Made by a program: the position numbers and the translations under genes
Shown here: positions 40,657-50,937 of the stretch, piece by piece
How the letters are laid out: each line of letters begins with the position of its first letter
Numbering within the stretch: position 1 is the first letter of the stretch
Assembly (NCBI RefSeq): GCF_000150955.2
Contig: NC_011681.1
Coordinates: forward strand, 47,501-111,500
Length of the DNA stretch: 64,000 nucleotides
Source of the DNA: Phaeodactylum tricornutum CCAP 1055/1
Taxonomy: Eukaryota; Bacillariophyta; Bacillariophyceae; Surirellales; Neidiaceae
Reading direction: 5' to 3'
Notes under the pieces: model-generated
Databases searched by the model: none
Told to the model about the DNA's origin: nothing
What the model saw: the letters and a program-made list of their open reading frames with translations, nothing else

Positions 40657-42273
40657 TCAAACAAGCTCCTTGTAGTTTCCTACTTTCTCTTGTTCCCCTT
40701 CCTTGATGCTGGCAATACCGCGTGGATCGCTCGAAGACTTTGCTAAGATGGCCAACGTTTCCGGCATGAAAACAAGGTACAGCACTGCCGGCACGAGCGA
40801 CATAAACATGAGAATGAAAAAGGCTTGCTTGTAACCCAGATCTTGCGCGAGAGACTCCCCCAAATAACCAGACACTGTACCACCAATGGACATGGCTGCC
40901 GTCGTCAACCCTAGCGTCATACTGAATCGACCCGTGCCACCACTAATGTCACTGGTGACCAAAATATACATTGTCCCAAACACGCCAGCGCCGATACCGT
41001 CCAAGATTTGCGTCGATAGAATAGCAACCTCCATCAGTCTAGATGCGTCGCCAGCCCCTCTAAATTCTAACAGCACTCCCAGTATAAGACACCGGATAGG
41101 TACTATAAAAAGACCGACCAAAAAAAGTGTTTTTCTTCCGTACTTTCCGGAATATTCTCCGCAAACTTTCGCGCTGATGACCATGAAAAGCTGCGCCACG
41201 ATAATGCACGATCCACTCATAAGAATTCCAGCTCGCCCACTGCCGAGCGCCAGTGTTTGCATGACCAACGGTAGAACGGTACCATTCGAGGTGTGGAACA
41301 AGAAGCATACCAGGATAAAGGTCAATAGAATTGGATCTCGCAGAACCCGCAAAGGACTATCGGCCTTAAGATTGCTGCCACTCGAAAAGGCTGAGGCAGC
41401 AATGCTTTGCCAATCGGAATTCAGTGTAAAACTGGGCTGATCGTCCACGGCGGCTTTCCCGAAAGGCGCGTCACCAGCGTCTGTAGGAGTCGTAGTTGAT
41501 GGTGGCCTGTAGATTCCGTCCGTGGGTATTTTCACTTTCTGATCCAAACCTCGAGCGGCCTCGTGATCAATATCTTCCGGACGGATGCGACTCAAGAAGT
41601 ATACGACTCCGATACAAGCAATTGGACTGACTACAAAGAGAAGTTTCAAACTAGGATACATCAGGACCCCAATCAAACTGGCAGTTAGAACGACAATAGC
41701 CGTTCCCGTATGATTCATCATTTCGTTGACGGAAACTTGTGTCGTCATACCCGCCGAGCCAACAATCCCTTGTGTAATGCTGTTGAGTCCGGGTGGAATA
41801 AAGGAGGTTGCGGCGCCCTGACCGAACTTGACGAGCATCATAAAGGTCAGGTTGGCCCCCATGGGTTGGGCAAAGAATGCCGTGGCGAGAGTCAAACACA
41901 TGCTGACCGTGGCGGCGATCGACAACCACAACACTTTGCGTTCGGTGGAATCGTACAAGTATCCGGCCGGCGTCTGAAAGATAAATTGACTCATTCCAAA
42001 TACGAAAAAGAGAATGCCTGCCTGCTTTTCGGAGTATCCCTGGGATACGATCAAGTAAGCGCTCTGCATATTGATCATGGTTGGACTGCCGTCCCGCAGT
42101 TCTCCCAAAAAGAGAGCAGCCCATCGTAAATGAGATCTATACGGAAAGGAATGAGCAACGAAATTTGTGTGAGAACGCCTGAGAGTCCGGATATCTCTCT
42201 GATTCGTGAATGACCAAAGCAGTCGACTAGCGACGGTACAATTGAGAATGAGAAAGTATTTACGATGAAGCAA
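40657..42273 (-). CDS. Major facilitator superfamily transporter (5' end unresolved)
   Basis: The open frame encodes about twelve hydrophobic segments in two halves, separated by a hydrophilic loop around residues 240-305. MFS hallmarks include the loop GYLYDSTERKVLWLS after segment 2 and GEYSGKYGRKTLFLVG at the equivalent place in the second half. The substrate is unknown. The frame opens at 42273 without an ATG. The first in-frame ATG (42078) would remove most of segment 1 (RWAALFLGELRDG), so one or more small upstream exons are likely. Candidate splice sites on the minus strand are a GTATGT donor at about 42578 and an acceptor at about 42459, but I could not build a complete start. Confidence 0.78.
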   Translation of the reverse strand: MLHRKYFLILNCTVASRLLWSFTNQRDIRTLRRSHTNFVAHSFPYRSHLRWAALFLGELRDGSPTMINMQSAYLIVSQGYSEKQAGILFFVFGMSQFIFQTPAGYLYDSTERKVLWLSIAATVSMCLTLATAFFAQPMGANLTFMMLVKFGQGAATSFIPPGLNSITQGIVGSAGMTTQVSVNEMMNHTGTAIVVLTASLIGVLMYPSLKLLFVVSPIACIGVVYFLSRIRPEDIDHEAARGLDQKVKIPTDGIYRPPSTTTPTDAGDAPFGKAAVDDQPSFTLNSDWQSIAASAFSSGSNLKADSPLRVLRDPILLTFILVCFLFHTSNGTVLPLVMQTLALGSGRAGILMSGSCIIVAQLFMVISAKVCGEYSGKYGRKTLFLVGLFIVPIRCLILGVLLEFRGAGDASRLMEVAILSTQILDGIGAGVFGTMYILVTSDISGGTGRFSMTLGLTTAAMSIGGTVSGYLGESLAQDLGYKQAFFILMFMSLVPAVLYLVFMPETLAILAKSSSDPRGIASIKEGEQEKVGNYKELV

Positions 42274-43003
42274 AAAGGATTACCTGGATTTGGCTTTCTC
42301 TTCGGACCCCGTCCCCTGAGGAAGCAAGTGAAAGCCCATACCGTCCACGTGGATATTTGGTGGGTCACAACCGATGTAATCCGTGTTCTAGTTGCCAATG
42401 AAAGGTTTTCCAACGGGTCAACAGCTTCAAAGTTGACTTGAGTAATCAATGGCGAGAACTGTGGAAGAAAAGAACGGGATAGTATTGTCGGTCTGGAAAG
42501 AGAAGGTCTCGTTGATAAAGATAAAAACCAAAACCGGAGACCTTGTTTTTTTTTTCAAACGCCTGCGTCGCAACATACCGGTTGAGCCTCGATAATTCCG
42601 TCTGCACTCACAGCTTCGCCTCGTGTGGAAAACAGTTATAGAAGAGCGGTCAGGGTTTCGCCTAACAAGATAGACGAGCGTGACCGCCGACTGTCGCGAT
42701 GGAATCCCAGCACAAACGCGTCGAATCCGCCAGTCATACGTCCGTAAAACCAACTATGAGCACTTTTACAGTCAACAGGAATGAAAACCTCAGCCTTACA
42801 AGAGATAGTGACATCTCGCCAGATTTATTCTTGATAAATCTGCAGGTCATAATGAACGAAGGGGAACGGACCAACCACCATGGTGAGGAGATGCGCCAAA
42901 CCAGAAAACAGAAATCCTACTAGTACAAGCGGTTCTTGTCCTCTTCTCGATTGACGTATTGTTTCCTGGTGCGCTCTCGTGCAGAGTTCTTTTTTCGTTC
43001 CGA
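42274..43003. other. Divergent region, probably with 5' exons of the transporter
   Basis: It lies between the transporter (minus) and a glycosyltransferase (plus). It contains plausible minus-strand splice sites (see the transporter) and a T-rich run at about 42545-42556. No independent gene was supported. Confidence 0.5.
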
Positions 43004-44564
43004 ATGCTTTCAAGGCGGACTGGGTTGACCAGCCAATCGGCTGCGGCAAGCCCACGGCTCGTTCCGACCCCCTTGTCCAAAGCCCGCCGGAAAATTTCTG
43101 CCAGGAACGTTATTCTTGCTGTGATTGCACTTCCTATCGTTCTGTCTGGTCTTATTCTACTCGCGGGTCTGTGTTTGTACCGAGCGCAGCACGCAGCAGA
43201 ACGATCCAAGGCCCTGGCTTCCACGACACAACGATCCTCCCCTAGCATCATTGCGATCGACGATAAGGATGTCAAATATCACGTGATTTTTTCTACGGGC
43301 TGTTCGGCCTATCAGGATTGGCAAAGCTTCGTCTTTTTTCATCGTGCTTGGGTTGTCAAGCAACCCGGCATTGTCACACGCGTTGTCTCGGGATGTAACC
43401 CCGAAGATCAAGCGACCCTCCAAAGCTTCTTCGACTCTATGATTCTACCCATGGCACCGGAACGCTTTCGGATACATTTTACTCCGGATTTCAGTAGAGT
43501 GAAGCCTGGGACAAACTACAAATACTTCAACAAACGTAAGTTGAGCAGGACCTCTGCTGTAGATCGAATGCCAGCGATTGACAACGCGCTTACAATTGTC
43601 TTTGCTCTCAGCATTTGGTACCAAGCACTGGTTAGAAAGTGCACTAGGATTCCCTGACAATCCAATCGATGAGGATTCCATCGTCATTCTCATGGATCCG
43701 GATCAACTGATACTGCGACCTTTTCGCGACAACGACTTCAGCAACTCGCGGTGGATGTTTATGGCAAAAAGCTCGACACCGCGGACCCGTGTTGCTCACG
43801 GAGCACCTATGGGGCAGTTGTACGGCTTTGGACTGCAGTGGAAAGACAAAGTTGATATTACCAAGGTCGCTCCAGCCAATGAGCTTCCTTCGCCGATCGA
43901 GACCATGTCCAATCTAGACGCCCGGGCCGGCTACGGAGTGGGGCCACCATATATTGCCACGGCAAGGGATATGTACACTATCGCGTCCAAGTGGTCCGAA
44001 TTTGCTCCGGCGGTACACGATCAATACCCCCACCTTTTGGCGGAAATGTTTGCCTACTGTCTGGCAGCGGCTCATTTGAAACTTTCGCACCAGACGGCCG
44101 CCTCGTTTATGATCAGCGAGACAAAGATGGGAAATGGAGAAGGGTGGAATTACATTGCCGACATTCCCGACGAGCAGCTATGTCGCCGCGATTTGGATGA
44201 CGCGTCTTGGCCCAACCTATTGCATTATTGTCAGCGTTACGCATGGGGTCCCTACTTTTTTGGCAAGAATCGCTTTCCCAAAGACTTCTTGTCGTGCGAC
44301 AACCCCCTATTGGCCGAACCCCCCACGGATTCGGTGTCCTTTCTGAGCCAGTTCAACCATCCCCAATTCCCGGACGGAAGCCACAAAAGCTTTGATGCAC
44401 GACAAGCCAAAAACAACGTTTTTATACTCTGTCACATGATTCCCGCCATTAATGAAGCCGGGGCTTACTTTAAACAACAGCAGTGCGGTGACGGAGCCAA
44501 TCTTAACAAAACGCTTGTCTTCAACAAGAATATGGGGAACGAGTTTCAGTTGTTCAAAGGATAG
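43004..44564 (+). CDS. Golgi-type glycosyltransferase, SGT1/HPAT-like (paralogue A)
   Basis: Two exons, 43004-43535 and 43612-44564, joined by a 76-base GT-AG intron (GTAAGT...TCAG), give 494 residues. A type-II membrane anchor lies at residues about 35-59. The domain starts YHVIFSTGCSAYQDWQSFVFF. It continues through RVVSGCNPED and YKYFNKPFGTKHWLE, reaches the metal-binding ILMDPDQLILRP (DPD at 206-208), and later has AEMFAYCLAAAHLKL. The layout resembles plant peptidyl-serine galactosyltransferase and hydroxyproline arabinosyltransferases, which glycosylate secreted proteins. The acceptor here is unknown. The likely start is the ATG at 43004, because the frame opens upstream at TTG. Its paralogue is at 52762-54443. 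Confidence 0.82.
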
Positions 44565-44745
44565 GTCAGCGTCGGAAAAGCCTATGCAAGGGGAAAGCAC
44601 GGAAACGACTCTCGGCCCCTACTTTTTGGAGCCTGGTTATCTAGCATTATTGCTGGGAAGTCACGGACGAGTGTCTGTTCCTAATCACACTAGCTGTGAT
44701 CCCTTTCCCTTTTTAAGGAGAACATCTACAGACGATTGGGGTAGT

Positions 44746-45987
44746 CTAACCGGATTCGTATTCTAAATCCTTCTTCAAATACAATAACGGCACTCCTTCA
44801 ATGACAAAGACACTTGAAGTCAACGGACTCGGACCCACGGCGCCATCGGTACCATTCATCCATTCGTACTGCGTTTCGCCTTGAAGTTTACGATAGCCTT
44901 GGCCGTCGTATAAATTCTGCGATACTTTACCACTCACGCTATCGGCGTCACAGTGTAAATGAATTGAGCTGGTACCCCAGGTACGGGCCACTCCCTCGGC
45001 CGCTCGCACGAGTAGTTTGCCTACACCTTGTCCACGCCATTCGTCGCTGACCAATAGATTGGCAATCCATCCTTGCGTCGTCGTGTAGGGCATCTTGGAC
45101 GGTCCACGCACTACGTGGAGCACTTGACAATACAAGTTTTTCATCCACAAAGGAATGGGGACAGGCCCCGGATTGTTTTCTGGCAAAGCTGGCTGATTCG
45201 AAATTTCAATCATGCCGACGATGGTGGATGATGGAGACGGCCGCGATACTGTATCACTGTTGACCTTGTCAACGGTTGCTACCAGCACGACGTGGTCCGG
45301 AGGAAGTTTTTGAGACTTGGATGGCACCTTCATTTGCAGTGTCACTTGTACGAGAATCCGAAGGGATGCCACGTCTAATATGGATTCTACCGCTTGCACA
45401 CTTTCTTTCTCGTCCCACGTCGTGCCGTATTCTCGACAGCACATATCCGTCAGGAACTCAATGTCTCGTTTTTGCATCAGTCGAACCGTCACGCTTTCGC
45501 TGGAGGAGAGTTTGGAAAAGGCCTGACCCGAGCACCGGTAGGGGAGCCGTGCATTGGGTTGGGCGAGATCCGTCAGCACGGTTTTGAAAGCGGGGTTGTA
45601 ACTCTTGTTACTCGTTGTACCCGACAACGACGATTCTGTTTCGGATGAAGTCTCTTCCGTTGATCGAAAGAATAGACTGCAACGAGTGCTGCTGCTAGCA
45701 GTAAAGGTAGTAGCCCAACAGGACGTTGGGGATATCCCACGAGTCAAAGCTCGTCGTTCTCCGAGCGTTCGCTCGTCCGTAGAAGTTGCAGTTGCAGCCG
45801 ACCAGAAAGCAGTCGATGACGTCGGGACGAAACCGTTTACCATCACGCCCAGAAGAAGCAACATGATATTCCCAACAAGGAATGGAAGCTCGAATCTTTG
45901 AAAAGAAAATTTCTTATGAAAGCTGCTGTAGCGCAAACTCTGCTTTCGTTGTCGTTTCATGGATGTAGTCTCACGGTGGCGTATCAT
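44746..45987 (-). CDS. GNAT-family N-acetyltransferase, probably organelle-targeted
   Basis: 413 residues from a true ATG at 45987. A long N-terminal region with a hydrophobic segment at about 36-53 (LPFLVGNIMLLLLGVMVNGF) and a serine/threonine-rich stretch suggests signal plus transit targeting. The catalytic domain spans about residues 165-405 and carries the acetyl-CoA motif LLVSDEWRGQGVGKLLVRAA (R/Q-x-x-G-x-G/A) and the later LYDGQGYRKL. The substrate cannot be read from sequence; organellar GNATs of plants acetylate protein N-termini, lysines or metabolites. It converges with the glycosyltransferase to its left, with 181 bases between the two ends. Confidence 0.85.
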   Translation of the reverse strand: MIRHRETTSMKRQRKQSLRYSSFHKKFSFQRFELPFLVGNIMLLLLGVMVNGFVPTSSTAFWSAATATSTDERTLGERRALTRGISPTSCWATTFTASSSTRCSLFFRSTEETSSETESSLSGTTSNKSYNPAFKTVLTDLAQPNARLPYRCSGQAFSKLSSSESVTVRLMQKRDIEFLTDMCCREYGTTWDEKESVQAVESILDVASLRILVQVTLQMKVPSKSQKLPPDHVVLVATVDKVNSDTVSRPSPSSTIVGMIEISNQPALPENNPGPVPIPLWMKNLYCQVLHVVRGPSKMPYTTTQGWIANLLVSDEWRGQGVGKLLVRAAEGVARTWGTSSIHLHCDADSVSGKVSQNLYDGQGYRKLQGETQYEWMNGTDGAVGPSPLTSSVFVIEGVPLLYLKKDLEYESG

Positions 45988-46396
45988 AGTGTTTCGGTTC
46001 TGCCTAAGGAAAGTATGGCAATCGGCTGGTAGGAAGCAACGTCAGGATTCCCCAACCAAGAATCTGTTAGAGAGCTTCTTCCAAATAAGGGCAATGACTC
46101 GGAAAAACCTCGGTACCAAAATTGCGTAGCAGTTGGGCAATAGGCTCCTTGCCAGCAGCGAGCCTTTACTATACCTTGACTGTGGATCCAATGCAAATTC
46201 GCTGGCTTCCTTTTCTTAGAGGCAATGGTGCAGATACTGGCCTCTCGTCATCTCGAAAACGCTGGGAAAGCATAAGCTAAAACTTCTATAGTCTGTCCGC
46301 CATTCCACCTGGAAAGGAGGTTCCACAATGGGGAAAACAGGGATGATCGGTACAAAACAAGGCAAGTTGCGTCAGAATAGACCGTGAATTGACATA
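45988..46396. promoter_or_regulatory. Shared divergent promoter region of the GNAT and CCB-like genes
   Basis: 409 bases separate two divergent start codons, both of genes with organelle-type leaders. It contains a TTGACTGTGG copy near 46177 of a motif seen at several other gene starts in the window. Shared regulation is an inference. Confidence 0.5.
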
Positions 46397-47530
46397 ATGA
46401 AACGCACACGCCTAGCGATCTACGCTGCTGTCACACTACAGACGTCTACAACTCTGACGCTTGCACTAATGCCCTCGGCAGCATTCTCCTGTTCGAGGAC
46501 AAGGGATTATCGGCTCCGATCCACAGTAAAACCTCCTCTTCATCAGTTCGGTAAACTCACTCGTCCTCCAAAAGCTCCAAAATCACAGTCTCATATCCTA
46601 TCAACAAACAAGTGCCTAGTATCGTTACGATCCTCCAATTCTGACGACGAATTATTGTCAACGACAACAACGTCGAAAGCCAAAGTACGGTTTTCCACAA
46701 GCAAGGTATCCTCTCCGGGCGAGGCGTCAAACAGTAATTTGTTGGATTCAATTTTGTCTTGGATCACTTCGGATGTGGGTTCGGTCATTCTGGGATTCTC
46801 GGGATTGATAGCCCTATTGGTGGGTCGTCTGCTATTGTCGTCTTTGTCGTCAGACGATACTATTGCATCGTCACCCGACGCCCAGTCGGAGGAAACCCGG
46901 GCCAATTTGCTGGCTGTCTTCGCCACAGGAGCTGTTTTGCTGAACGGTATTAGCAAGTTAGACGTGGAATCAGCTTTGGCACCACTGGTAGAACTGAGTG
47001 GACAAAAATTGTCCGAGCCCGTCTACGTTGGCGTGGACGAATCTCAATCCACCGCGGCGCAAATTGGTTGGACATTGAAAGCGCTTCTGGCGGCCACGCC
47101 GGCACAATCTGCCGTTCTCTTGGCGACCACTCTCCACCCATTCTCCAACAGCAATGTAAAGTCTCCTTCTTCAGTTGGTTGGCAAGTCGTCGCTCTGGCA
47201 GGCATTGTGCCTTCCGTGTCCCCCTCGTTGCCGACCGGTACCGCTATTTTGGATCGGTTCCGGAACAGTGCCACTGAAAGTACGGACGAAACCTACTTGC
47301 CGACGTTACAAGCCTTGCCGGGTCGCACCGAATTCACCTACTTGCCCCCCAACACGCAGGCCGTTTTGCTCGTGCCGGTGAGACTCCAACAACAATCAAT
47401 TGACGGTCGCGATACCGTCACCTACGCACTAGTGTTGGGTGGAAACAGGGCTCGAGTCTTTACCCCCAAGGATATTTCGTGGTGCCAGAGTGTCGCTCAG
47501 CGCCTCGGCCGAGATCTGTCCGTGGATTGA
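46397..47530 (+). CDS. CCB2/CCB4-like cytochrome b6f haem-assembly protein, plastid
   Basis: 377 residues. In plants and green algae CCB2/CCB4 help attach haem ci to cytochrome b6 on the thylakoid. The N-terminus is a signal-peptide-like stretch ending LALMPSAAFS, consistent with the diatom bipartite plastid signal with an F after the cleavage site. A transmembrane helix lies at about 125-145 (GSVILGFSGLIALLVGRLLLSS) and a second hydrophobic stretch at about 165-180. The C-terminal part has LPGRTEFTYLPPNTQAVLLVPV and LVLGGNRARVFTPKDISW, which fit the conserved end of the CCB2/CCB4 family. Assignment is from remembered motifs; CCB2 against CCB4 is unresolved. Confidence 0.65.
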   Translation: MKRTRLAIYAAVTLQTSTTLTLALMPSAAFSCSRTRDYRLRSTVKPPLHQFGKLTRPPKAPKSQSHILSTNKCLVSLRSSNSDDELLSTTTTSKAKVRFSTSKVSSPGEASNSNLLDSILSWITSDVGSVILGFSGLIALLVGRLLLSSLSSDDTIASSPDAQSEETRANLLAVFATGAVLLNGISKLDVESALAPLVELSGQKLSEPVYVGVDESQSTAAQIGWTLKALLAATPAQSAVLLATTLHPFSNSNVKSPSSVGWQVVALAGIVPSVSPSLPTGTAILDRFRNSATESTDETYLPTLQALPGRTEFTYLPPNTQAVLLVPVRLQQQSIDGRDTVTYALVLGGNRARVFTPKDISWCQSVAQRLGRDLSVD

Positions 47531-47667
47531 GCTTATAAGCAACAAGCGCCCTTGGTGAATCTCCGCAATTAAGCAAGCAACGCTCCAGCTACCAACCAGA
47601 ACAATACGAATAAAAATCTGTCGTACTATATGCTTTACACCCTTTGCCTAAGATAAAGAACCTCACT

Positions 47668-49494
47668 CTACGGATCCGACATGAGAAATTTGAATAGTTC
47701 ATCATCCACCATATCGGTGTTCCAGAATTCTTCGGCATTCGCGATAGATAGCCCACGATTGCGGCCATGTTGCTGTTGCCCGCGAGTGTGGTCCCCGTCT
47801 ATTTCGCCAGCCCCCTGGTAGTCTTGCGACACAATGCTTTCGTGCGTGGCCAAATGATGCGGATGCTCCGTCTTGTCGAAGGACAGTTCGCCACCATCGA
47901 GACCTTCTTGGTGTTGTTCTTCCATTCTAAATCCATCGCCTTTGTATTTGTTCACCTCCTGTTGTTTTAATGCCCGCATTTTATTCTGAAAAGCCATCTG
48001 GCTTTCCATTTCTCGTTTCATCATGGTGCTTTGTTCCAAATTACTCCTGGTGGAGGAACCTCCGACAGCGGTGGCCGTGCTCGGTAGAGCGCCGGAGTCG
48101 TTTGAACCTGTCGCGTGACCGTGCACGAACGAGCTAAAGACGTCGGCCACGGGCTCGCTGGAGAGTTTGCGGGCGGCAACGGCCAGGGCTGCATGCTCGC
48201 GTTGGGCCATCAGTTGTTGCCGCAACGAGAAAAAAAGGCCCATGAGATAACTCATGGACGTCCCCAACGGAGAATTTTTCTCTTTTTCTGTAAGTTGCGG
48301 AAGCATCAATGCATCATGTGGTAAACTTCCCTTTTTTCGATTGTGTGCTGGTGGGTGGGTCTGGTGTGGTTGCGATTTGCTGGACGCGTTGTCGTTGGAC
48401 TCGCTCAACTGGCTAGGATCAAGATCGGTTGGGTGATTGTGGACGGTGGCGTGCATCAAGTGTGCCGCTACTTCCGCATCGGCTAGACTCTTGAGAGCGC
48501 CCGTACCATTCTTTTGTAGTTTACGGACAGTCGCATCGTAGGCTGTCATAAAGTCCTGTTTGGACTTGATTCGATGCAGACGGTACTTTTGTAAATGACT
48601 CTTGATCCGTTCGCTGGTGACGTCTGCATGCTTCGGCATGGTTTCCAAAATGGCTGCCGAACGAAATGAGAGGATACGCGGTTAGATACAGCCGAAGCTC
48701 AAAGACAATTTCATACTCGCGACTTCTAAGGTCTTGGGCACACTACACGTACTGGACGGTGACGACTGTTTCAAGCCGACATCAAAAATTGCCGATACAA
48801 AATCCCGGTGTAAGTCTTCGGGCCAGGTGAAGCGTTTGGACCAGCGTCCGTCCGTGTCCTTGCCTTTTCGCCGCACTTTGGACGAACGTGACGACTTTCC
48901 ACCGCCACCGGAAGACGAAGATTCGTTCCCATCCTTGCTGTCGGGGGGCGCTGGAGCGGAACGTTTGCGCAGCGAACGACCGCCGACGGTAACGTGGTCG
49001 GAGGACTCGGACACGGAGCCTTCTCGTAACCGTATACCGTTACCATTCACGCCAGTCGGTGCTCGGTAGGGCAAATCAGTAGTCTCGTAGGACCAGGTGG
49101 CGGATTCCGTGTTGCTGCCGATGTGTAGAGGGTAGCTAGATTTATGAATGGCGGTGTTGTTGGAGGGATGACCTTGTGGCAGGGGAGTATGTTCTGAAGG
49201 ACTTGGCCCTTTGCCGTAGGAGTTGCTAAGGTCGGTTTCTCCGTCTCCGTGCCCCGTCAAGCTTTCGTATACGCGCATCAAATTCGACACCACGCTGCTA
49301 CCGTTGTTGCTGAGATTGGCAGCATCGGGCAACGTTAGTGGTGCTTCCACGGTAACGGGAGTTGCTACCGTTTCCGGAGTCTCTATGGGCATCGTGACGC
49401 TGCTGCCGTTGACGTTGGGGGGTACGGCCGCGAACGTGCGGGCCAAGGGGTTGAAGGGAGGTGGGGACGGGAAAAGATTCGCGGACGCGGACAT
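47668..49494 (-). CDS. GARP/SHAQKYF-type Myb transcription factor
   Basis: Two exons, 49494-48753 and 48653-47668, with a 99-base GT-AG intron (GTACGT...GGCAG) inside the DNA-binding domain, give 575 residues. Splicing restores the GARP-type single Myb repeat at about 217-276: RFTWPEDLHRDFVSAIFDVG, then SPSTILETMP and HADVTSERIKSHLQKYRLHR. This type binds DNA in plant phosphate, nitrogen and light responses. Flanks are low-complexity. The N-terminal side has serine/proline-rich sequence and a basic KSSRSSKVRRKGK. The C-terminal side has a possible LXY-like helix (SYLMGLFFSLRQQLMAQ) and an acidic end. The frame extends upstream to a TTG at 49578, but the first ATG is 49494. Confidence 0.87.
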
Positions 49495-50937
49495 GTTGTC
49501 TTCGGTAGCGGCGACAATTTCTTCGGAATGATCTGCTTTGTCTTGCGGATCTTCCTGGGTTTGTTGCGATTGTTGCAATGCGGAGTTTATGTTAGATTGT
49601 TTTCAGCCATGCCGGTAAATCTCTAACGGTCGGAAGATTCGCCCAGTGATAAAATGAGCAAATCTTTTTGATTTGCGAAGGAAGAAGGTAGCTAGGCTTC
49701 GATGGAAGAAATCTTGCCAAGCCAAGAATAGCTACTAGTCCCAAATGACAGACGGTTGGTAGTGTGCGATAGTAACTTTGCTTTCTTTCAACACGGTCCT
49801 CGGCGTGGTGATGGGAGAGTAGAAGTTATCCGGTAGATACCTACGATGAATCTCGAAAAGACTTCGCTGATTCACAGTCAACGCTGTAGAGAGAGCGCCC
49901 AACCGAAAAAAGCGGGGGTCGACACCCGGTACCGGGGGTACTTGCAGTTACTCTCTACAGCGAGGACGTTCGCCAACACGGTCACGGAATCAAACGGACC
50001 CGCAGGCTATATGGCTCGAGTGAGACGCAATACGGGTGCGCAACGAATCTTCGTCGTCCGCGACGAATCTGCGGCCCGGAAGTCACAGGGCTTTCCCCCC
50101 GTGCCAGGCGTTCGCGCGGTTTCGTGCGTTGCCGCCAGGATGGGTTGCTACCTATTCTCTAGCTAACTAGCTAGCTACTACTAGTAGGGTACGTTCATCC
50201 TTCTTGATTCCGAAGCGTCTGACAGTGATACCGTTTCGCGCTCGGTCACTGTTAGTTCTCCGTACTTTCAGCAGGCCTACGGACAGACGATTGGGTAAGA
50301 GTGGTTGGTGCATTGCTGTCGGAGGACTCACTGGAAGGATTGTAGAACCGGGTATTTTCGATCAGACAGTCACACGAGCCCGGTCATCATTGCAAGGGGG
50401 TTGCAGATGGAATTCCTGACAAGAGTCGATACTTTCATTAACTGTAGTTACCGTTGACTGTCTTTGGCTTGATATCTGGCCACCTCCCCGGTTGACGCAC
50501 CGAGAATCAGCCGGGGTCGTTGTTATCATCTCGTTCATGGCGAAGCGCGGAAAGACCGGAGTTCCTTACGACGCAAAAGGAACTACGGTGCGTGCATCTA
50601 AATGAAACTGTAATGCCGTTCTCATCCGCAGAATGTTAGGTCTCGTCAAAGGATATCTCACTGTCAATCCATATGCTGAAAACTTTATTTGAAAGGATGC
50701 CCTTACGAGTTTGCCAAATTTGACGACCTATTTGTAACCACTCTGCTGTCTAAGTGTTTGTTATATACTTCACATTTACAGTTAGTCATTGACCCCTATG
50801 AAAGTGCGGGTAGACGGCATAGAAAAACCCCAAAGTCCATGATATAAAAACATACGTTCGGAAAAATCTCCAATATTCACGGTCAATCACTCACCGTCAG
50901 GCACTGAAATTCCTGCCGCCACGATGCATTTTCAAGA
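49495..50937. other. 1.4-kb divergent intergenic region
   Basis: It lies between the Myb gene (minus) and a glycosyltransferase (plus). It has CTAG/GCTA-rich tracts near 50158-50185, A/T-rich sequence after 50600, and repeated TCACNGTCA-type motifs just before the start at 50938 (about 50878-50902). A plus-strand frame with an ATG at 49846 (106 codons) has no recognisable feature and I do not call it a gene. Confidence 0.55.

Noticed and set aside
42699-42923. 74-codon plus-strand frame with a true ATG
   Set aside because: Short, hydrophilic and featureless; it overlaps the region where 5' exons of the minus-strand transporter are expected.
49846-50166. Plus-strand frame of 106 codons upstream of the fucosyltransferase-like gene
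   Set aside because: Low-complexity arginine-rich product with no family resemblance; more likely chance in a GC-rich divergent intergenic region.
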